In this document: piece by piece, positions 1 through 9,358 of the stretch
Position numbering within the stretch: the first letter of the stretch is position 1
Layout of the letters: each line of letters begins with the position of its first letter
Source of the DNA: Clostridium sp.
GTDB lineage: Bacteria; Bacillota; Dethiobacteria; Dethiobacterales; Dethiobacteraceae
Length of the DNA stretch: 46,307 nucleotides
Reading direction: 5' to 3'
NCBI GenBank assembly: GCA_018335695.1
Contig: JAGXRV010000084.1
Coordinates: forward strand, 1-46,307
The notes under the pieces: model-generated
Database searches by the model: none
What the model was told of the DNA's origin: nothing
Seen by the model: the letters and a program-made list of their open reading frames with translations, nothing else
Made by a program: the position numbers and the translations under genes

Positions 1-12
1 GGCAAGACTGCG

Positions 13-2064
13 TTATTGTCGTCGGAAAGGATTTCTGAACCACCAGCCACCGTCCCAGTTCCACTGCTGTTCCGGGGGGCAGTGCGGACAATCCGGCCAG
101 GTGCACTGTTCTTGCGGTTCCGTGCCGGCAATAAACAATTCGTTAATAGGGGTGAGTTCGCAGCGGGGGTTATGGAGCAGGCTGCTATATGGACAAAGCT
201 GCACCGTAACTAACCCATCGGGACGGCTAAACTCCCTGGACGGCAACTCTTTGTGGGCTTCTCGCATAAAGTTGGCCCAAACAGGGCCTGCTAGGCTGCT
301 GCCGGTTTGTCCGGGCAGAGACTTGTTTTCATCGTTGCCGACCCATACGGCTGTCACCAGATCGGGCGTATAGCCTACAATATAGGCATCCCGGTTCCCT
401 TGAGAGGTGCCGGTTTTGGCAGCGGCCGTCCTATTGACGATCGGGCCTAGGGATCGTCCGGTGCCGATAGGAGAGTGGAGCACACTTTTTAGCATATCGG
501 TCATCAGGTAGGCTATTTTTGGCTCTAATACAGGCTCACGCTCTAACTCGCTCTGATAGAGGATGCGACCATGGGGATCAGTGATTTTTCTGATAAAACG
601 TGGTTCTACTCGCACTCCTGAGTTGGCAAACGGTGCATAGGCTGCGGCCATTTGTAAGGGAGAGACAGAAATGGGTCCGAGAGGTAAAGAGGCAATAGGG
701 CTTAAAGCGCTGGTGATGCCCAGGCGTGCGGCCATTTCCACCGATTTTTCCGGTCCTATTTCCAAATGGGTTTTTACAGCTACCACGTTACTCGAGCGGG
801 CAATGGCATCGCGCATGCGCAGTGCTCCGTAAAAACGGCCGCTATACTCCAGCGGTTCATATGGCTCATCCTGATTAGGCAATTCATACGAAACCGGTTC
901 GCTCACCCGGACGGTAGCCGTCGTTTCCCCGGCTTCCAGCGCTGCGGCATAGGTAAAAACTTTAAAGGCAGAACCTGAGGCTCTTCCGGGGTGGGCTACT
1001 GCGCGGTTAAACTGGCTGTCGCGGAAGTCGCGGCTGCCTACCATCGCACGCACAGAGCCATCCTCCGGGTCTAAGGATACGAGCGCCGCTTGCAAGGGAA
1101 GCAATTCTCCGTTTGCGCCGCGAGTGGTCTCGGGCACAAAACGGGCAACGGCACTTTCCGCCGCTTGCTGCATCTGCCTGTCAAGTGTGGTATAAATATG
1201 CAGTCCGCCCCGGTAGACAATTTCAGGGTCGTCCGGGAAAATTGCCGCCAGCTCGTGCTCGATCAGATAATCAATAAAATGCGCACCCAGTTGTCGCTGC
1301 GCCCGATCAGCGTCTCTGTTACGTAAAACCAGTTCTTCTCTTAGAGCCGCTTGGCGCTCTGCTTCGGAAATATATCCTTCGGCCACCATTCTGGTCAGTA
1401 CAGTGTTTTGGCGTTGCTTGGCTGCCGCAAAATTCAAATGCGGCGAATAAAGGGCTGGGCCGCGGGGGATGCCGGCTAAGACTGCGGCTTCGGCCAGAGA
1501 AAGTTGCTGCACAGATTTCGCAAAATAGGTGCGCGATGCTGCTTCCACCCCGTAGGCGCCATGACCAAAATAGATTGTATTGAGATATTTTTCTAAGATT
1601 TCATCTTTAGTAAAGCGACGCTCCAGTTGAATTGTTAAAAACATTTCTTCTGCTTTGCGGGTGAATGTTTTTTCCGGGCTCAAAAATAAATTACGAGCCA
1701 GTTGCTGAGTAATGGTGCTGCCTCCTTCTGCAAGTCTGCGTTCTCTGATGTTACGGAAGACAGCGCGCAGTAAACCTTGCAGGTCAATGCCGGGATGGCT
1801 ATAGAATCGTTGATCCTCAACTGCAATAAAAGCTTGTTGCAGTTGCAGCGGCACTTCTTCAAGCGGCACGGCAAAGCGGTTTTCTTCAAAGCGGGTGGTA
1901 ATTACAGCATTATTTATGTCATAGAAGGTGCTGGTCAGAGGCGTTTCGATCTGGGGAAGCTCTCCCATCCCGGCAACAGAGATTCCTAAAAAGCCGATTG
2001 CGCCAAGAGCCAGAAAAAAAACAAATAAAAAGATTGTTAGCGAAAATCGGGCAAACCGTAGCAT
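13..2064 (-). CDS. Class A penicillin-binding protein (PBP1A-type, transglycosylase/transpeptidase)
   Basis: Bifunctional peptidoglycan synthase, 683 aa, anchored by one N-terminal membrane segment (residues about 8-32). The GT51 glycosyltransferase domain follows, with catalytic Glu83 in EDQRF and the GGSTITQQLARN block at about 114-125. The penicillin-binding transpeptidase domain shows SAFK (nucleophile Ser365, Lys368), SSN (424-426) and KTGT (550-553). The tail after about residue 625 has several cysteines (CPYSS, CELT, QCTWPDCPHC) and ends Trp/Arg-rich. Such Cys-bearing tails occur in clostridial class A PBPs, but the extra CxxC-like cluster is notable. The ATG is preceded by AAAGGAGGGG at 5 nt. 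It is divergent from the polyamine operon; a TATAAT-like -10 lies at 2116-2121 on the minus strand. Confidence 0.95.
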   Translation of the reverse strand: MLRFARFSLTIFLFVFFLALGAIGFLGISVAGMGELPQIETPLTSTFYDINNAVITTRFEENRFAVPLEEVPLQLQQAFIAVEDQRFYSHPGIDLQGLLRAVFRNIRERRLAEGGSTITQQLARNLFLSPEKTFTRKAEEMFLTIQLERRFTKDEILEKYLNTIYFGHGAYGVEAASRTYFAKSVQQLSLAEAAVLAGIPRGPALYSPHLNFAAAKQRQNTVLTRMVAEGYISEAERQAALREELVLRNRDADRAQRQLGAHFIDYLIEHELAAIFPDDPEIVYRGGLHIYTTLDRQMQQAAESAVARFVPETTRGANGELLPLQAALVSLDPEDGSVRAMVGSRDFRDSQFNRAVAHPGRASGSAFKVFTYAAALEAGETTATVRVSEPVSYELPNQDEPYEPLEYSGRFYGALRMRDAIARSSNVVAVKTHLEIGPEKSVEMAARLGITSALSPIASLPLGPISVSPLQMAAAYAPFANSGVRVEPRFIRKITDPHGRILYQSELEREPVLEPKIAYLMTDMLKSVLHSPIGTGRSLGPIVNRTAAAKTGTSQGNRDAYIVGYTPDLVTAVWVGNDENKSLPGQTGSSLAGPVWANFMREAHKELPSREFSRPDGLVTVQLCPYSSLLHNPRCELTPINELFIAGTEPQEQCTWPDCPHCPPEQQWNWDGGWWFRNPFRRQ

Positions 2065-2155
2065 TTGCTTCCCCTCCTTTGCGGGAATTTTTTTAACAAC
2101 TTAGCTTCCCTAGAAATTATAGCATGATTATCTTGCGGAAGCTCTTAGGAATTGT

Positions 2156-2183
2156 TTGCACAGCTTGGAATATGTGGTATAAT
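2156..2183 (+). promoter_or_regulatory. Sigma-A-type promoter of the polyamine operon, with leader hairpin
   Basis: TTGCAC (2156-2161), 16 nt spacer, TATAAT (2178-2183). The leader then contains an 8-bp hairpin GCGTGCCG/CGGCATGC (2202-2209 with 2215-2222, one G-U pair). It has no T-run, so it is not a terminator; it may stabilise the mRNA or be a regulatory structure. Confidence 0.7.
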
Positions 2184-2271
2184 GCTTTCGATATGTTTGG
2201 AGCGTGCCGTGAATCGGCATGCTGTCACAGGATAAAATAAAAATGTGCAAAAACAGAAGGAGGTTTACCCT

Positions 2272-2730
2272 ATGTTACCCACACCAAAAAAATTTAAAAT
2301 TGTGGCTGCGGCCGCTGAGGGTTCCCATAAGCTGACAGCGTTTGATAATGCCCTGCTAGGCGCAGGTATCGGCAATGTTAATCTAGTGCGAATCAGCAGT
2401 ATTCTGCCGCCTTCCGCCAAGCAGGACCAAGCGTTGGAATTGCCCCCCGGTTCTCTTGTCCCCACCGCTTATGGGTCTATTGTCTGCGATCAGCCGGGAA
2501 CAAAGATTGCCGCTGCCGTGGGCATTGGTTTTTCAGCAGACACGTTTGGCGTGATTATGGAGTTCTCCGGAATGTGCAGCAAGCAGGAGGCGGAAGATAA
2601 GATTGCGGGAATGTTAAAAGATGCTTTTGAGAATCGCGGGATTCCTTTGGTAAAAACGGAAATCCGTGCTGTCGAACATACAGTTGATTCTATCGGGTGC
2701 GCGTTTGCCGCTGTGGCACTTTGGTATTAA
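2272..2730 (+). CDS. pdaD: Pyruvoyl-dependent arginine decarboxylase (PvlArgDC)
   Basis: 152 aa. Converts arginine to agmatine, the first step of the polyamine route. This family is made as a proenzyme that self-cleaves between two serines to give a pyruvoyl group; the cleavage motif is visible as ISSILPP (Ser42-Ser43). GIGFSADTFGVIMEFSG and the C-terminal GCAFAAVALWY block also fit the family. I chose the ATG at 2272 because AGAAGGAGG sits 8 nt upstream; an in-frame GTG at 2245 has no ribosome site. First gene of an operon with speE and speB, which supports the assignment. Confidence 0.93.
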   Translation: MLPTPKKFKIVAAAAEGSHKLTAFDNALLGAGIGNVNLVRISSILPPSAKQDQALELPPGSLVPTAYGSIVCDQPGTKIAAAVGIGFSADTFGVIMEFSGMCSKQEAEDKIAGMLKDAFENRGIPLVKTEIRAVEHTVDSIGCAFAAVALWY

Positions 2731-2761
2731 TATTTAAGGAAAAAGAAGGGATAAAAATAAG

Positions 2762-3592
2762 ATGGAACTTTGGTATACGGAAAAGCAGACTGCCAATTTA
2801 GGCATTACTTGTTTGGTAAAAGAGACGTTGTGCAACTTTAAAACACAATTTCAACAGTTGGCTGTGCTTGACACCGCGCAATTTGGCAAGATGCTGGTAC
2901 TCGACGGTGTTGTGCAGACTACAGAAAAAGATGAGTTTGTTTATCATGAAATGATCGTTCATATCGCTATGCAGGCTCATCCTAGCCCGCAAAATGTGCT
3001 GGTAATAGGCGGCGGTGACGGCGGAGCAATTCGTGAGGTGCTAAAATATCACGAGGTGGAGTCGGCTACGCTGGTGGAAATTGACGAAGCGGTAATCGAA
3101 GTATCAAAAAAATATTTGCCTGAGATTTCCTGCGCTCTCTCTGATCGTCGCGTTAACGTTTTGGTGGCTGACGGTATTGCGCATGTCAAACAGTCTCTCG
3201 GTAAATATGATGTGATTGTAGTTGATTCGACCGACCCTGTAGGTCCCGCTGTCGGTCTGTTCGCCGAGGAATTTTATGCTGATATCTTTAAGGCGCTGAA
3301 AAAAGACGGCATACTCGTTGCGCAAACAGAATCACCCTTTTTTAATCGTGATTTGATTGAGAGCGTTTATGCCCGTATCGGAAGCGTCTTCCCGCTGACT
3401 AAACTTTATCTGGCCAGTGTCCCTACTTACCCCAGCGGATTATGGAGCTTTACCGTTGGTTCAAAATGCTATGAACCTGAAAATTGCCGGCAAAAACCGG
3501 TGAACACCAAATATTATAACTTTGCCGTTCATCAAGGCGCTTTTTGTTTACCTAATTTTGTGAAGGAACTGGTGGGAGAGAAGGGCAAATGA
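2762..3592 (+). CDS. speE: Spermidine synthase / aminopropyltransferase
   Basis: 276 aa, about the usual family length. Transfers an aminopropyl group from decarboxylated S-adenosylmethionine to a diamine. The cofactor-binding GGGDGG motif is at residues 83-88 and the catalytic [10 protein letters not shown] loop at about 154-163. The stop overlaps the next start as ATGA, so it is translationally coupled to speB. Since the operon makes agmatine before this gene and hydrolyses it after, the acceptor could be putrescine (classic route) or agmatine (aminopropylagmatine route); sequence reading cannot decide. No AdoMet decarboxylase is in this window. Confidence 0.93.
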   Translation: MELWYTEKQTANLGITCLVKETLCNFKTQFQQLAVLDTAQFGKMLVLDGVVQTTEKDEFVYHEMIVHIAMQAHPSPQNVLVIGGGDGGAIREVLKYHEVESATLVEIDEAVIEVSKKYLPEISCALSDRRVNVLVADGIAHVKQSLGKYDVIVVDSTDPVGPAVGLFAEEFYADIFKALKKDGILVAQTESPFFNRDLIESVYARIGSVFPLTKLYLASVPTYPSGLWSFTVGSKCYEPENCRQKPVNTKYYNFAVHQGAFCLPNFVKELVGEKGK

Positions 3593-4452
3593 GCAAAGTG
3601 CCTGAAAAAGCAGAGTGCGGCAGCTTATACTTAGCAGCCGGCAGCGACTATCAAGCCAGCCGGGCAGTTATTTTGGGAGCCCCCATGGATTACACCGCAT
3701 CCCATCGCCCCGGCTCGCGCAGCGGTCCGCAAGCAATCAGAGCAGCTTCTCCCGGTTTGGAGGAATACAGTATTTATTCCGGCAGGGACTTACGGGATGC
3801 TTGTTTTTATGATGCGGGGGATTTGGCTTTGCCGATGGGAAACACAGCGCGTTCACTGGCCATTATTGAGGAAGCGACTGACGATATTTTCGCGGCGAAA
3901 AAATTTCCGCTTCTTTTAGGCGGAGAACATCTGGTCAGTTTGGGTGCTCTGCGTGCCGCCGTTAAACACTATCCAAAACTTGCTGTGCTTCATTTTGACG
4001 CTCATGCCGATTTGCGTACAGATTATCTGGGAGAGCCTTATTCACATGCTTCGGTGATGTATCATGTATATACGGAACTAGGCATTGAACTATTCCAGTT
4101 TGGCATTCGTTCCGCTACTCGCGAAGAGGAAACCTTTGCCAAAAAGCATGCCCATTATTATCCTTTTCATGTATTTGCACCGCTTAAGGAGGCTATGGCC
4201 TCATTAGTCGACCGACCTGTCTACTTATCTCTGGATATCGACGTGGTTGATCCCGCGTTTGCTCCGGGAACAGGCACGCCTGAACCGGGGGGGATCAGTT
4301 CGGGGGAGCTGCTGGAGGCGTTGGCGTTGCTGCGCCGCCTGCCTGTCGTAGGGATGGACTTAGTGGAAGTAACCCCTGTCTATGACCCGGCCGGAATCAC
4401 GGCTATGCTGGCAGCCAAAATAATCAGGGAAATTATCCTGGCATTTGCTTAA
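3589..4452 (+). CDS. speB: Agmatinase / ureohydrolase
   Basis: 287 aa arginase-superfamily enzyme. Hydrolyses agmatine (or aminopropylagmatine) to putrescine (or spermidine) plus urea. The binuclear Mn site motifs are present: GGEH (His114), FDAHAD (Asp137, His139, Asp141) and [22 protein letters not shown]. Its ATG overlaps the speE stop by ATGA. Last gene of the three-gene polyamine operon; pyrG begins 79 nt further on and may be co-transcribed. Confidence 0.93.
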   Translation: MSKVPEKAECGSLYLAAGSDYQASRAVILGAPMDYTASHRPGSRSGPQAIRAASPGLEEYSIYSGRDLRDACFYDAGDLALPMGNTARSLAIIEEATDDIFAAKKFPLLLGGEHLVSLGALRAAVKHYPKLAVLHFDAHADLRTDYLGEPYSHASVMYHVYTELGIELFQFGIRSATREEETFAKKHAHYYPFHVFAPLKEAMASLVDRPVYLSLDIDVVDPAFAPGTGTPEPGGISSGELLEALALLRRLPVVGMDLVEVTPVYDPAGITAMLAAKIIREIILAFA

Positions 4453-4531
4453 AGCAGATCTGACACTAGGCAAAGCGGGCAAAGTAAAATGAAGATCAAA
4501 AGAAGTGAGAGGTTGAAAGGGGAAGGGTGCA

Positions 4532-6157
4532 ATGGGCACTAAATATATTTTTGTTACCGGCGGAGTAGTTTCATCTTTGGGGAAGGGGATCACAGCGGCC
4601 TCACTTGGCTGTCTGTTAAAGTGCAGAGGACTTAAGGTGACGATTCAGAAGTTTGATCCATATATTAACTTTGACCCCGGCACGATGAGTCCCTATCAGC
4701 ACGGAGAAGTATTTGTGACGGACGATGGCGCTGAGACCGACCTAGACTTAGGCCATTACGAACGTTTCATTGATATTAATCTGACAAAAAGCTCTAATGT
4801 TACCACCGGGAAGATTTATTGGTCTGTGATTAACAAAGAAAGAAAAGGGGATTTTTTGGGAGGGACAATCCAAGTAATCCCTCATATTACTAATGAGATT
4901 AAGAGCCGGATTAAACGGGCAGCAAAGCAAAGCGAAGTAGATGTGGTGATTACAGAAATAGGCGGCACGGTGGGAGATATTGAGAGTTTACCTTTTTTGG
5001 AAGCTATTCGTCAGATGAAAAGTGATATCGGTCGTGAGAATGTAATGTATATTCATGTTACTTTGATTCCCTATCTGACTAGGTCGGGAGAGCTAAAAAC
5101 TAAGCCTACTCAGCATTCGGTGAAAGAATTGCGTTCAATCGGGATTCAGCCTGATGTAATCGTCTGTCGAACCGAACATGCTCTATCCAGAGATATTAAA
5201 GATAAAATTGCCTTGTTTTGCGACATTGACCCCAAGGCAGTTATTGAAAATTCAGACGCAGCTTCTATTTACGAGGTTCCTCTGAAAATGCATGCTGAGG
5301 GTCTTGATGAAATTGTGATGAAGAAGCTGGGGCTTTCTAATATGAGTTGCGATCTTCGCGAATGGTCCGCTTTGGTGGAACGGAGCAAGACGCTTCGTAA
5401 CAAAGTGACTATTGGGCTTGTTGGCAAATATGTGGCTCTACGAGATGCGTATCTTAGTGTGGCGGAGGCATTGGCTCACGGTGGCTTTGAAAATGACTGC
5501 GCTGTAGATATCCGCTGGATTCACGCTGAGGATGTGGAAAAGCAGGGAACGGAAGCATTGCTTGCCGGACTTGACGGAATTTTGATCCCAGGGGGCTTTG
5601 GAGACAGAGGGATTGAAGGTAAAATTTCTACTGTACGTTACGCCCGGGAAAATAAGATTCCTTTCTTTGGGATTTGTTTAGGTGTTCACTGTGCGGTTAT
5701 TGAATACGCCCGCAATGTCTGTGGGTGGCATGATGCTCATTCTACGGAATTCAATCCTGATACTACTCATCCGGTAATAGACTTATTGCCGGAACAGAGC
5801 GAAATTGAGGAACTGGGCGGCACTATGCGGCTGGGACTCTACCCTTGTAAAGTCGAGGAAAACACTTTGACGTATGCGGCATACAAGGATGAAATAATTT
5901 ATGAACGCCATCGTCATCGCTACGAAGTAAACAATGTGTTCCGGGAGCGCATTGCAAAGCAGGGTCTGGTGATGGCTGGGACATCCCCAGATGGCCGCCT
6001 GGTGGAAGTTGTGGAGCTTAGCGAACACCCGTGGTTTGTGGCGAGTCAATTCCATCCTGAGTTTAAGTCAAGACCAAATAGGGCTCACCCGCTCTTTCGT
6101 GATTTTATCGGTGCAAGCCTTGTTTATTGCCGCAGCCGTGATTGCCAAGGAGAATAA
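4532..6157 (+). CDS. pyrG: CTP synthase (glutamine-hydrolysing)
   Basis: 541 aa, full family length. Aminates UTP to CTP with ATP and glutamine. The N-terminal synthetase domain starts with the diagnostic [11 protein letters not shown] and carries the [19 protein letters not shown] block. The C-terminal class I amidotransferase domain has the Cys382-His508-Glu510 triad (GICLG, FHPE). Odd point: the residues after the nucleophile read CLGVH where CTP synthases normally have CLGMQ, so the usual glutamine-contacting Gln is His386. A GGGGAAGG ribosome site precedes the ATG. In Bacillus pyrG is followed by spo0F and fba; here a ferredoxin gene and repeats lie between. Confidence 0.97.
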   Translation: MGTKYIFVTGGVVSSLGKGITAASLGCLLKCRGLKVTIQKFDPYINFDPGTMSPYQHGEVFVTDDGAETDLDLGHYERFIDINLTKSSNVTTGKIYWSVINKERKGDFLGGTIQVIPHITNEIKSRIKRAAKQSEVDVVITEIGGTVGDIESLPFLEAIRQMKSDIGRENVMYIHVTLIPYLTRSGELKTKPTQHSVKELRSIGIQPDVIVCRTEHALSRDIKDKIALFCDIDPKAVIENSDAASIYEVPLKMHAEGLDEIVMKKLGLSNMSCDLREWSALVERSKTLRNKVTIGLVGKYVALRDAYLSVAEALAHGGFENDCAVDIRWIHAEDVEKQGTEALLAGLDGILIPGGFGDRGIEGKISTVRYARENKIPFFGICLGVHCAVIEYARNVCGWHDAHSTEFNPDTTHPVIDLLPEQSEIEELGGTMRLGLYPCKVEENTLTYAAYKDEIIYERHRHRYEVNNVFRERIAKQGLVMAGTSPDGRLVEVVELSEHPWFVASQFHPEFKSRPNRAHPLFRDFIGASLVYCRSRDCQGE

Positions 6158-6271
6158 TCTTCGCATGGCGGGAAAAAATGGGGACGACAAAAAGAGAAAA
6201 GTTAGTTGCGTTTAAGCTGTTGTAATTTTGCAGCTGATATGATAAAAACTAATTGTATAACTTTTGTCTAA

Positions 6272-6460
<189 letters not shown>

Positions 6461-6483
6461 TTAAAATGTTTAACAGTCAAAGG

Positions 6484-6505
6484 GAGGGCCGAGGGCCCTC
6501 TTTTT
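6484..6505 (+). terminator. Intrinsic terminator after the ferredoxin gene
   Basis: 7-bp stem GAGGGCC/GGCCCTC (6484-6490 with 6494-6500), 3-nt loop, then TTTTT. Confidence 0.85.
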
Positions 6506-6587
6506 GATTTTACCAGGAAATTATATCAAAACACGGAGCGTCTTTATTAGGTATTGCATACTCACCCAGCTGCTTCGCTCGCACGTT

Positions 6588-6687
6588 TTCGCAGCTGCGA
6601 ACCGCAATTCTTGCTAACATGCCAAAACCTCCGGGCAGAGTGCAAGTGAACCGTTGGCATGTTTTAACGCTGCGAATCGCGGTTCGC
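6588..6687. repeat. Nested imperfect inverted-repeat element
   Basis: Within the gene-free stretch 6511-7179. A 14-bp perfect palindrome TTCGCAGCTGCGAA (6588-6601) leads into nested arms: GCGAACCGCAATTC (6597-6610) matches 6674-6687 inverted at 13 of 14 positions, and AACATGCCA (6616-6624) matches 6655-6663 inverted at 9 of 9. The whole can fold as one long interrupted hairpin on either strand. A weak reading frame runs through it on the minus strand, but I see no ribosome site or recognisable family. Confidence 0.6.
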
Positions 6688-6788
6688 TGATCGCTGCTTT
6701 CACTTAACGCTCGCTTCAGCATTCTGTGAAAGTCTGCAATTCACTGAAAGAAAGGACGCATTGAGATTAAAGTTTCGTTATGTGAGAT

Positions 6789-6898
6789 AATTCCCCTCCT
6801 GTGGAGGGGTGGCGCACCCCTAGGGGGACAGGTGATTTGTCTCACTCGTCCACGCGACCACCCCGCCCTTGCGGGCACCCCTCCAGGGGAGGGGAATT
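6789..6898. repeat. Small MITE-like element with 11-bp terminal inverted repeats
   Basis: A 110-bp segment bounded by AATTCCCCTCC (6789-6799) and its exact inverse GGAGGGGAATT (6888-6898). Each end is itself a hairpin (CCCCTCC-TGT-GGAGGGG and CCCCTCC-AGG-GGAGGGG). No coding capacity. No clear target-site duplication was seen outside the ends, so mobility is inference only. Confidence 0.5.
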
Positions 6899-6960
6899 TT
6901 TGTATCAGGAAATAATATTGTTTCCGATGTAATGGGGGTGTCGCAGGACGACTCCTTTTC

Positions 6961-6981
6961 GGGCGGGTTTGAAACCCGCTC
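6961..6981. repeat. Dispersed palindrome GGGCGGGTTT-type, copy 1
   Basis: GCGGGTTT-G-AAACCCGC (6963-6979). The same core with longer arms recurs at 41626-41646, so this is a dispersed intergenic palindrome of the genome. The remaining bases to 7163 are AT-rich leader sequence with an inverted pair AAGATGC/GCATCTT near 7120-7160. Confidence 0.6.
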
Positions 6982-7179
6982 TGCTAATGGACAAGACGCG
7001 TCAGTTGATAGAAAACGCGAAGCATTTTTTTTACTGTATTGTTTCATAAGATTAGTTCAGTCTTTTTCTGTCAGGCTGAAGTTGTGCATAATGCTTCTGT
7101 GGCAAGGAAAAATTATAAAAAGATGCTTAGTGTTTTTTGTAGCTGAAGTTGCATCTTCATTCGAAAGGAGGGTGTTCCC

Positions 7180-7278
7180 GTGTTGTTTCGAATGCGCAAA
7201 TCGCGTACAAGGCGTCTGGTCGGCTGGTTTTCCTCAATGTACGGCAAGTTTCGCCACTGGATGAGGAGAGTGCGTTAA
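7180..7278 (+). CDS. Small cationic protein of unknown function (32 aa)
   Basis: GTG start with a near-ideal ribosome site AAAGGAGGG (7164-7172), 7 nt spacer, stop TAA at 7276-7278. The product has 9 Arg, 2 Lys, 1 His and no acidic residue, with Trp16, Phe17, Tyr21, Phe24 and Trp27 spread through it (core RRLVGWFSSMYGKFRHWMRR). This suggests a membrane- or nucleic-acid-binding peptide. I do not recognise a family. It sits 113 nt before the spo0F-like start on the same strand, so the two may share a transcript. The ribosome site and composition favour a real gene; with 32 codons chance cannot be excluded. Confidence 0.5.
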   Translation: MLFRMRKSRTRRLVGWFSSMYGKFRHWMRRVR

Positions 7279-7391
7279 GCGGAGAGGAAAGTTGTTGGAA
7301 AAAAAAGGCTGTCAAAAGAGGAAAATGCCTCCCCATAGAGAATAAGTGTCTCCGAAATATTTATACAGATTATACGGGGAGGAGATTTTGT

Positions 7392-7763
7392 TTGCATAGA
7401 AAAATTATGGTGGTGGATGACCGGTGGGGAATCCGCAAGTTGCTCTGTGAAGTGCTGCAGGGAGTCGGATATCAGGTGGTGACTGCTTCCTGTGGCAGAG
7501 AAGCGTTGGAACTTGTGAAGGAGCATGCTGTCGATTTGATTCTCTTGGACATGAAAATGTCCGGAATGGATGGGTTGGAAACGCTAACGCTTTTAAAAAA
7601 AGTTCGTCCGCAAGCTATTGTATTGATTATGACGGCTTACGAAGAAGTGGAAGGCTTAAAGGAAGCCAATCGCCGTGGGGCAGCAGGCTATATTTCCAAA
7701 CCTTTTGATATCGACGAAATTAAAAGTTTGATTGCTGCCAAGCTCCAGGCAGAGAGTGCTTAA
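7392..7763 (+). CDS. spo0F: Single-domain response regulator, Spo0F-like
   Basis: 123 aa, receiver domain only, like Spo0F (124 aa). The acidic pair is VVDD (residues 7-10), the phospho-acceptor Asp53 is in ILLDMKMSGMDG, followed by the MTAY Thr and Lys in YISKPFD. In the phosphorelay Spo0F passes phosphate from sensor kinases to Spo0B and on to Spo0A. I chose the TTG at 7392 because GGGGAGGAG stands 7 nt upstream and the length then matches; longer in-frame extensions run through non-conserved leader sequence. Position between pyrG and fba is that of spo0F in Bacillus. Some other stand-alone receiver role remains possible. Confidence 0.82.
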   Translation: MHRKIMVVDDRWGIRKLLCEVLQGVGYQVVTASCGREALELVKEHAVDLILLDMKMSGMDGLETLTLLKKVRPQAIVLIMTAYEEVEGLKEANRRGAAGYISKPFDIDEIKSLIAAKLQAESA

Positions 7764-7794
7764 CAGGCAAATGATCAGGGGAGGATGAGCGAAA

Positions 7795-8655
7795 ATGCCT
7801 TTTGCTACACTGCAGGAAGTATTGGCGGCGGCAGAACGGGGTGCCTATGCGGTAGGCGCCTTTAATACTAATAATATGGAAATTATTCAGGCTATTGTGG
7901 AAGCGGCGGAGGAAGAGAAGTCGCCGGTCATTTTGCAGGCCAGCCAGGGGGCCATAAAATATGCCGGGATTTTATATATAACCGCAATGGTTCGGGCGGC
8001 GGTTGAGACTGCAACAGTTCCTGTTGTGCTTCATTTGGATCACGGTACCAGCTTTGCACAAACTATGCTTTGCCTAAAGCATGGTTTTACCTCGGTGATG
8101 TTTGACGGCTCAAAATATTCTTTAGCAGAAAATATAGCTGCCACACGCAAGGTAGCTGATGTAGCTCATGCGATGGGAGCCTCGGTAGAAGGCGAGCTTG
8201 GTAAAATTGGCGGCACTGAGGATGACATTTCGGTCGATGAGCGTGATGCGTTGTTTACCGACCCGGCCGAAGCAGAACGTTTTGTCAGCGAATCAGGAGT
8301 AGATGCTTTGGCTGTGGCTATCGGCACAGCCCACGGCCCCTATAGGGGAGAGCCGCAATTGGACTTTGCCAGGCTGGAGAGCATAAACAAGCGCGTAAAG
8401 GTGCCGCTTGTTTTGCACGGGGCTTCCGGTGTGCCGGCGGAGAGCATTCGCAAAGCGATTGCTCTTGGTGTCTGTAAAATAAATATCGATACGGAGTTGC
8501 GTCAGGCTTTTGCCCGCGGTGTAAGGCATGTGGCGCAGAACAAGCCGGAAGAATATGACCCGCGTAAAATTTTGGCTCCGGCAAAGGAAGAAATGAAGAA
8601 GATTGTCAAGGAAAAAATGCGCTTATTTGGTTGCTCCGGCAAGGCGGGGGAGTGA
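7795..8655 (+). CDS. fba: Class II fructose-bisphosphate aldolase
   Basis: 286 aa, Zn-dependent aldolase splitting fructose-1,6-bisphosphate into dihydroxyacetone phosphate and glyceraldehyde-3-phosphate. Catalytic Asp82 and zinc ligand His83 are in HLDHGTSF; further zinc ligands lie in [11 protein letters not shown] and VLHGASGVP. The [22 protein letters not shown] tail is typical. GGGGAGG precedes the ATG. Operon order fba-fsa-glpX groups gluconeogenic and pentose-phosphate enzymes, which supports fructose-bisphosphate over tagatose-bisphosphate. Confidence 0.93.
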   Translation: MPFATLQEVLAAAERGAYAVGAFNTNNMEIIQAIVEAAEEEKSPVILQASQGAIKYAGILYITAMVRAAVETATVPVVLHLDHGTSFAQTMLCLKHGFTSVMFDGSKYSLAENIAATRKVADVAHAMGASVEGELGKIGGTEDDISVDERDALFTDPAEAERFVSESGVDALAVAIGTAHGPYRGEPQLDFARLESINKRVKVPLVLHGASGVPAESIRKAIALGVCKINIDTELRQAFARGVRHVAQNKPEEYDPRKILAPAKEEMKKIVKEKMRLFGCSGKAGE

Positions 8656-8662
8656 GCTTCTG

Positions 8663-9316
8663 ATGAAATTATTTCTGGATACGGCAAATTTGCGGGAAAT
8701 TGAACAGGCAGTGGCATGGGGAGTTATTGACGGTGTAACCACAAATCCAACGCTGGTCGCAAAAGAAGGTAAAGATTTTAAAAAGTTGCTAGCAGAAATT
8801 TGCCGGCTTGTGTCAGGGCCTGTTTCTGCGGAAGTGATTTCTACCGGTGCTGCTGAAATGGTGCGTGAAGCTGTAGAACTGTCGGCGATTGCTCCTCAGG
8901 TGGTAATCAAAGTGCCAATGACGCCAAACGGACTGCAGGCTGTGGTGGCACTGAGGGAAAAGGAGATTCGCTGCAATGTGACGTTGATTTTTTCTTTTAA
9001 CCAAGCGTTGCTTGCTGCTAAGGCAGGAGCCGCGTATCTTAGTCCATTTTTGGGCAGACTAGATGATTTAGGTCATAGCGGCGTTGGGTTGGTAGCGGAA
9101 ATATGCGGGATCTTCCGGCAGCATGCTTTAAAAAGTGAAGTAATTGCTGCGAGCATCCGCCATCCGTTGCATGTTGTGGAAGTTGCGCGTGCGGGGGCTC
9201 AGATTGCCACGCTTCCTTTTAGTGTGCTTAGTCAGATGTTCAAGCATCCGCTGACAGAATTGGGCATCGAGCGCTTCTTGGCTGATTGGTCCGGCGCAAA
9301 ACAAAATAATAAGTAG
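8663..9316 (+). CDS. fsa: Transaldolase / fructose-6-phosphate aldolase-like (TalC type)
   Basis: 217 aa, the short single-domain transaldolase subfamily. The Schiff-base Lys83 is in VVIKVPMT; N-terminal [10 protein letters not shown] and [14 protein letters not shown] are signatures. Members either transfer dihydroxyacetone units (pentose phosphate pathway) or cleave fructose-6-phosphate; sequence alone does not settle which. In this genomic position (after fba) Bacillus has tal. I took the ATG at 8663; the stretch upstream belongs to the end of fba. Confidence 0.9.
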   Translation: MKLFLDTANLREIEQAVAWGVIDGVTTNPTLVAKEGKDFKKLLAEICRLVSGPVSAEVISTGAAEMVREAVELSAIAPQVVIKVPMTPNGLQAVVALREKEIRCNVTLIFSFNQALLAAKAGAAYLSPFLGRLDDLGHSGVGLVAEICGIFRQHALKSEVIAASIRHPLHVVEVARAGAQIATLPFSVLSQMFKHPLTELGIERFLADWSGAKQNNK

Positions 9317-9358
9317 TACGTATAGCCTAAACATGTCATTTCTTGTGGGGGGAGACAC

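Noticed and set aside
6161-6215. Short peptide (about 16 codons) between pyrG and ferredoxin
   Set aside because: The ribosome site is 12 nt from the ATG, the peptide is tiny and lysine-rich without other support.
6510-6722. 70-aa minus-strand frame over the inverted-repeat element
   Set aside because: No ribosome site, no recognisable family, and it is fully inside palindromic repeat sequence.
7149-7391. Extended N-terminus of the spo0F-like protein
   Set aside because: The extension overlaps the small cationic peptide gene in another frame, is not like a receiver domain, and the TTG at 7392 has a proper ribosome site and gives the Spo0F length.
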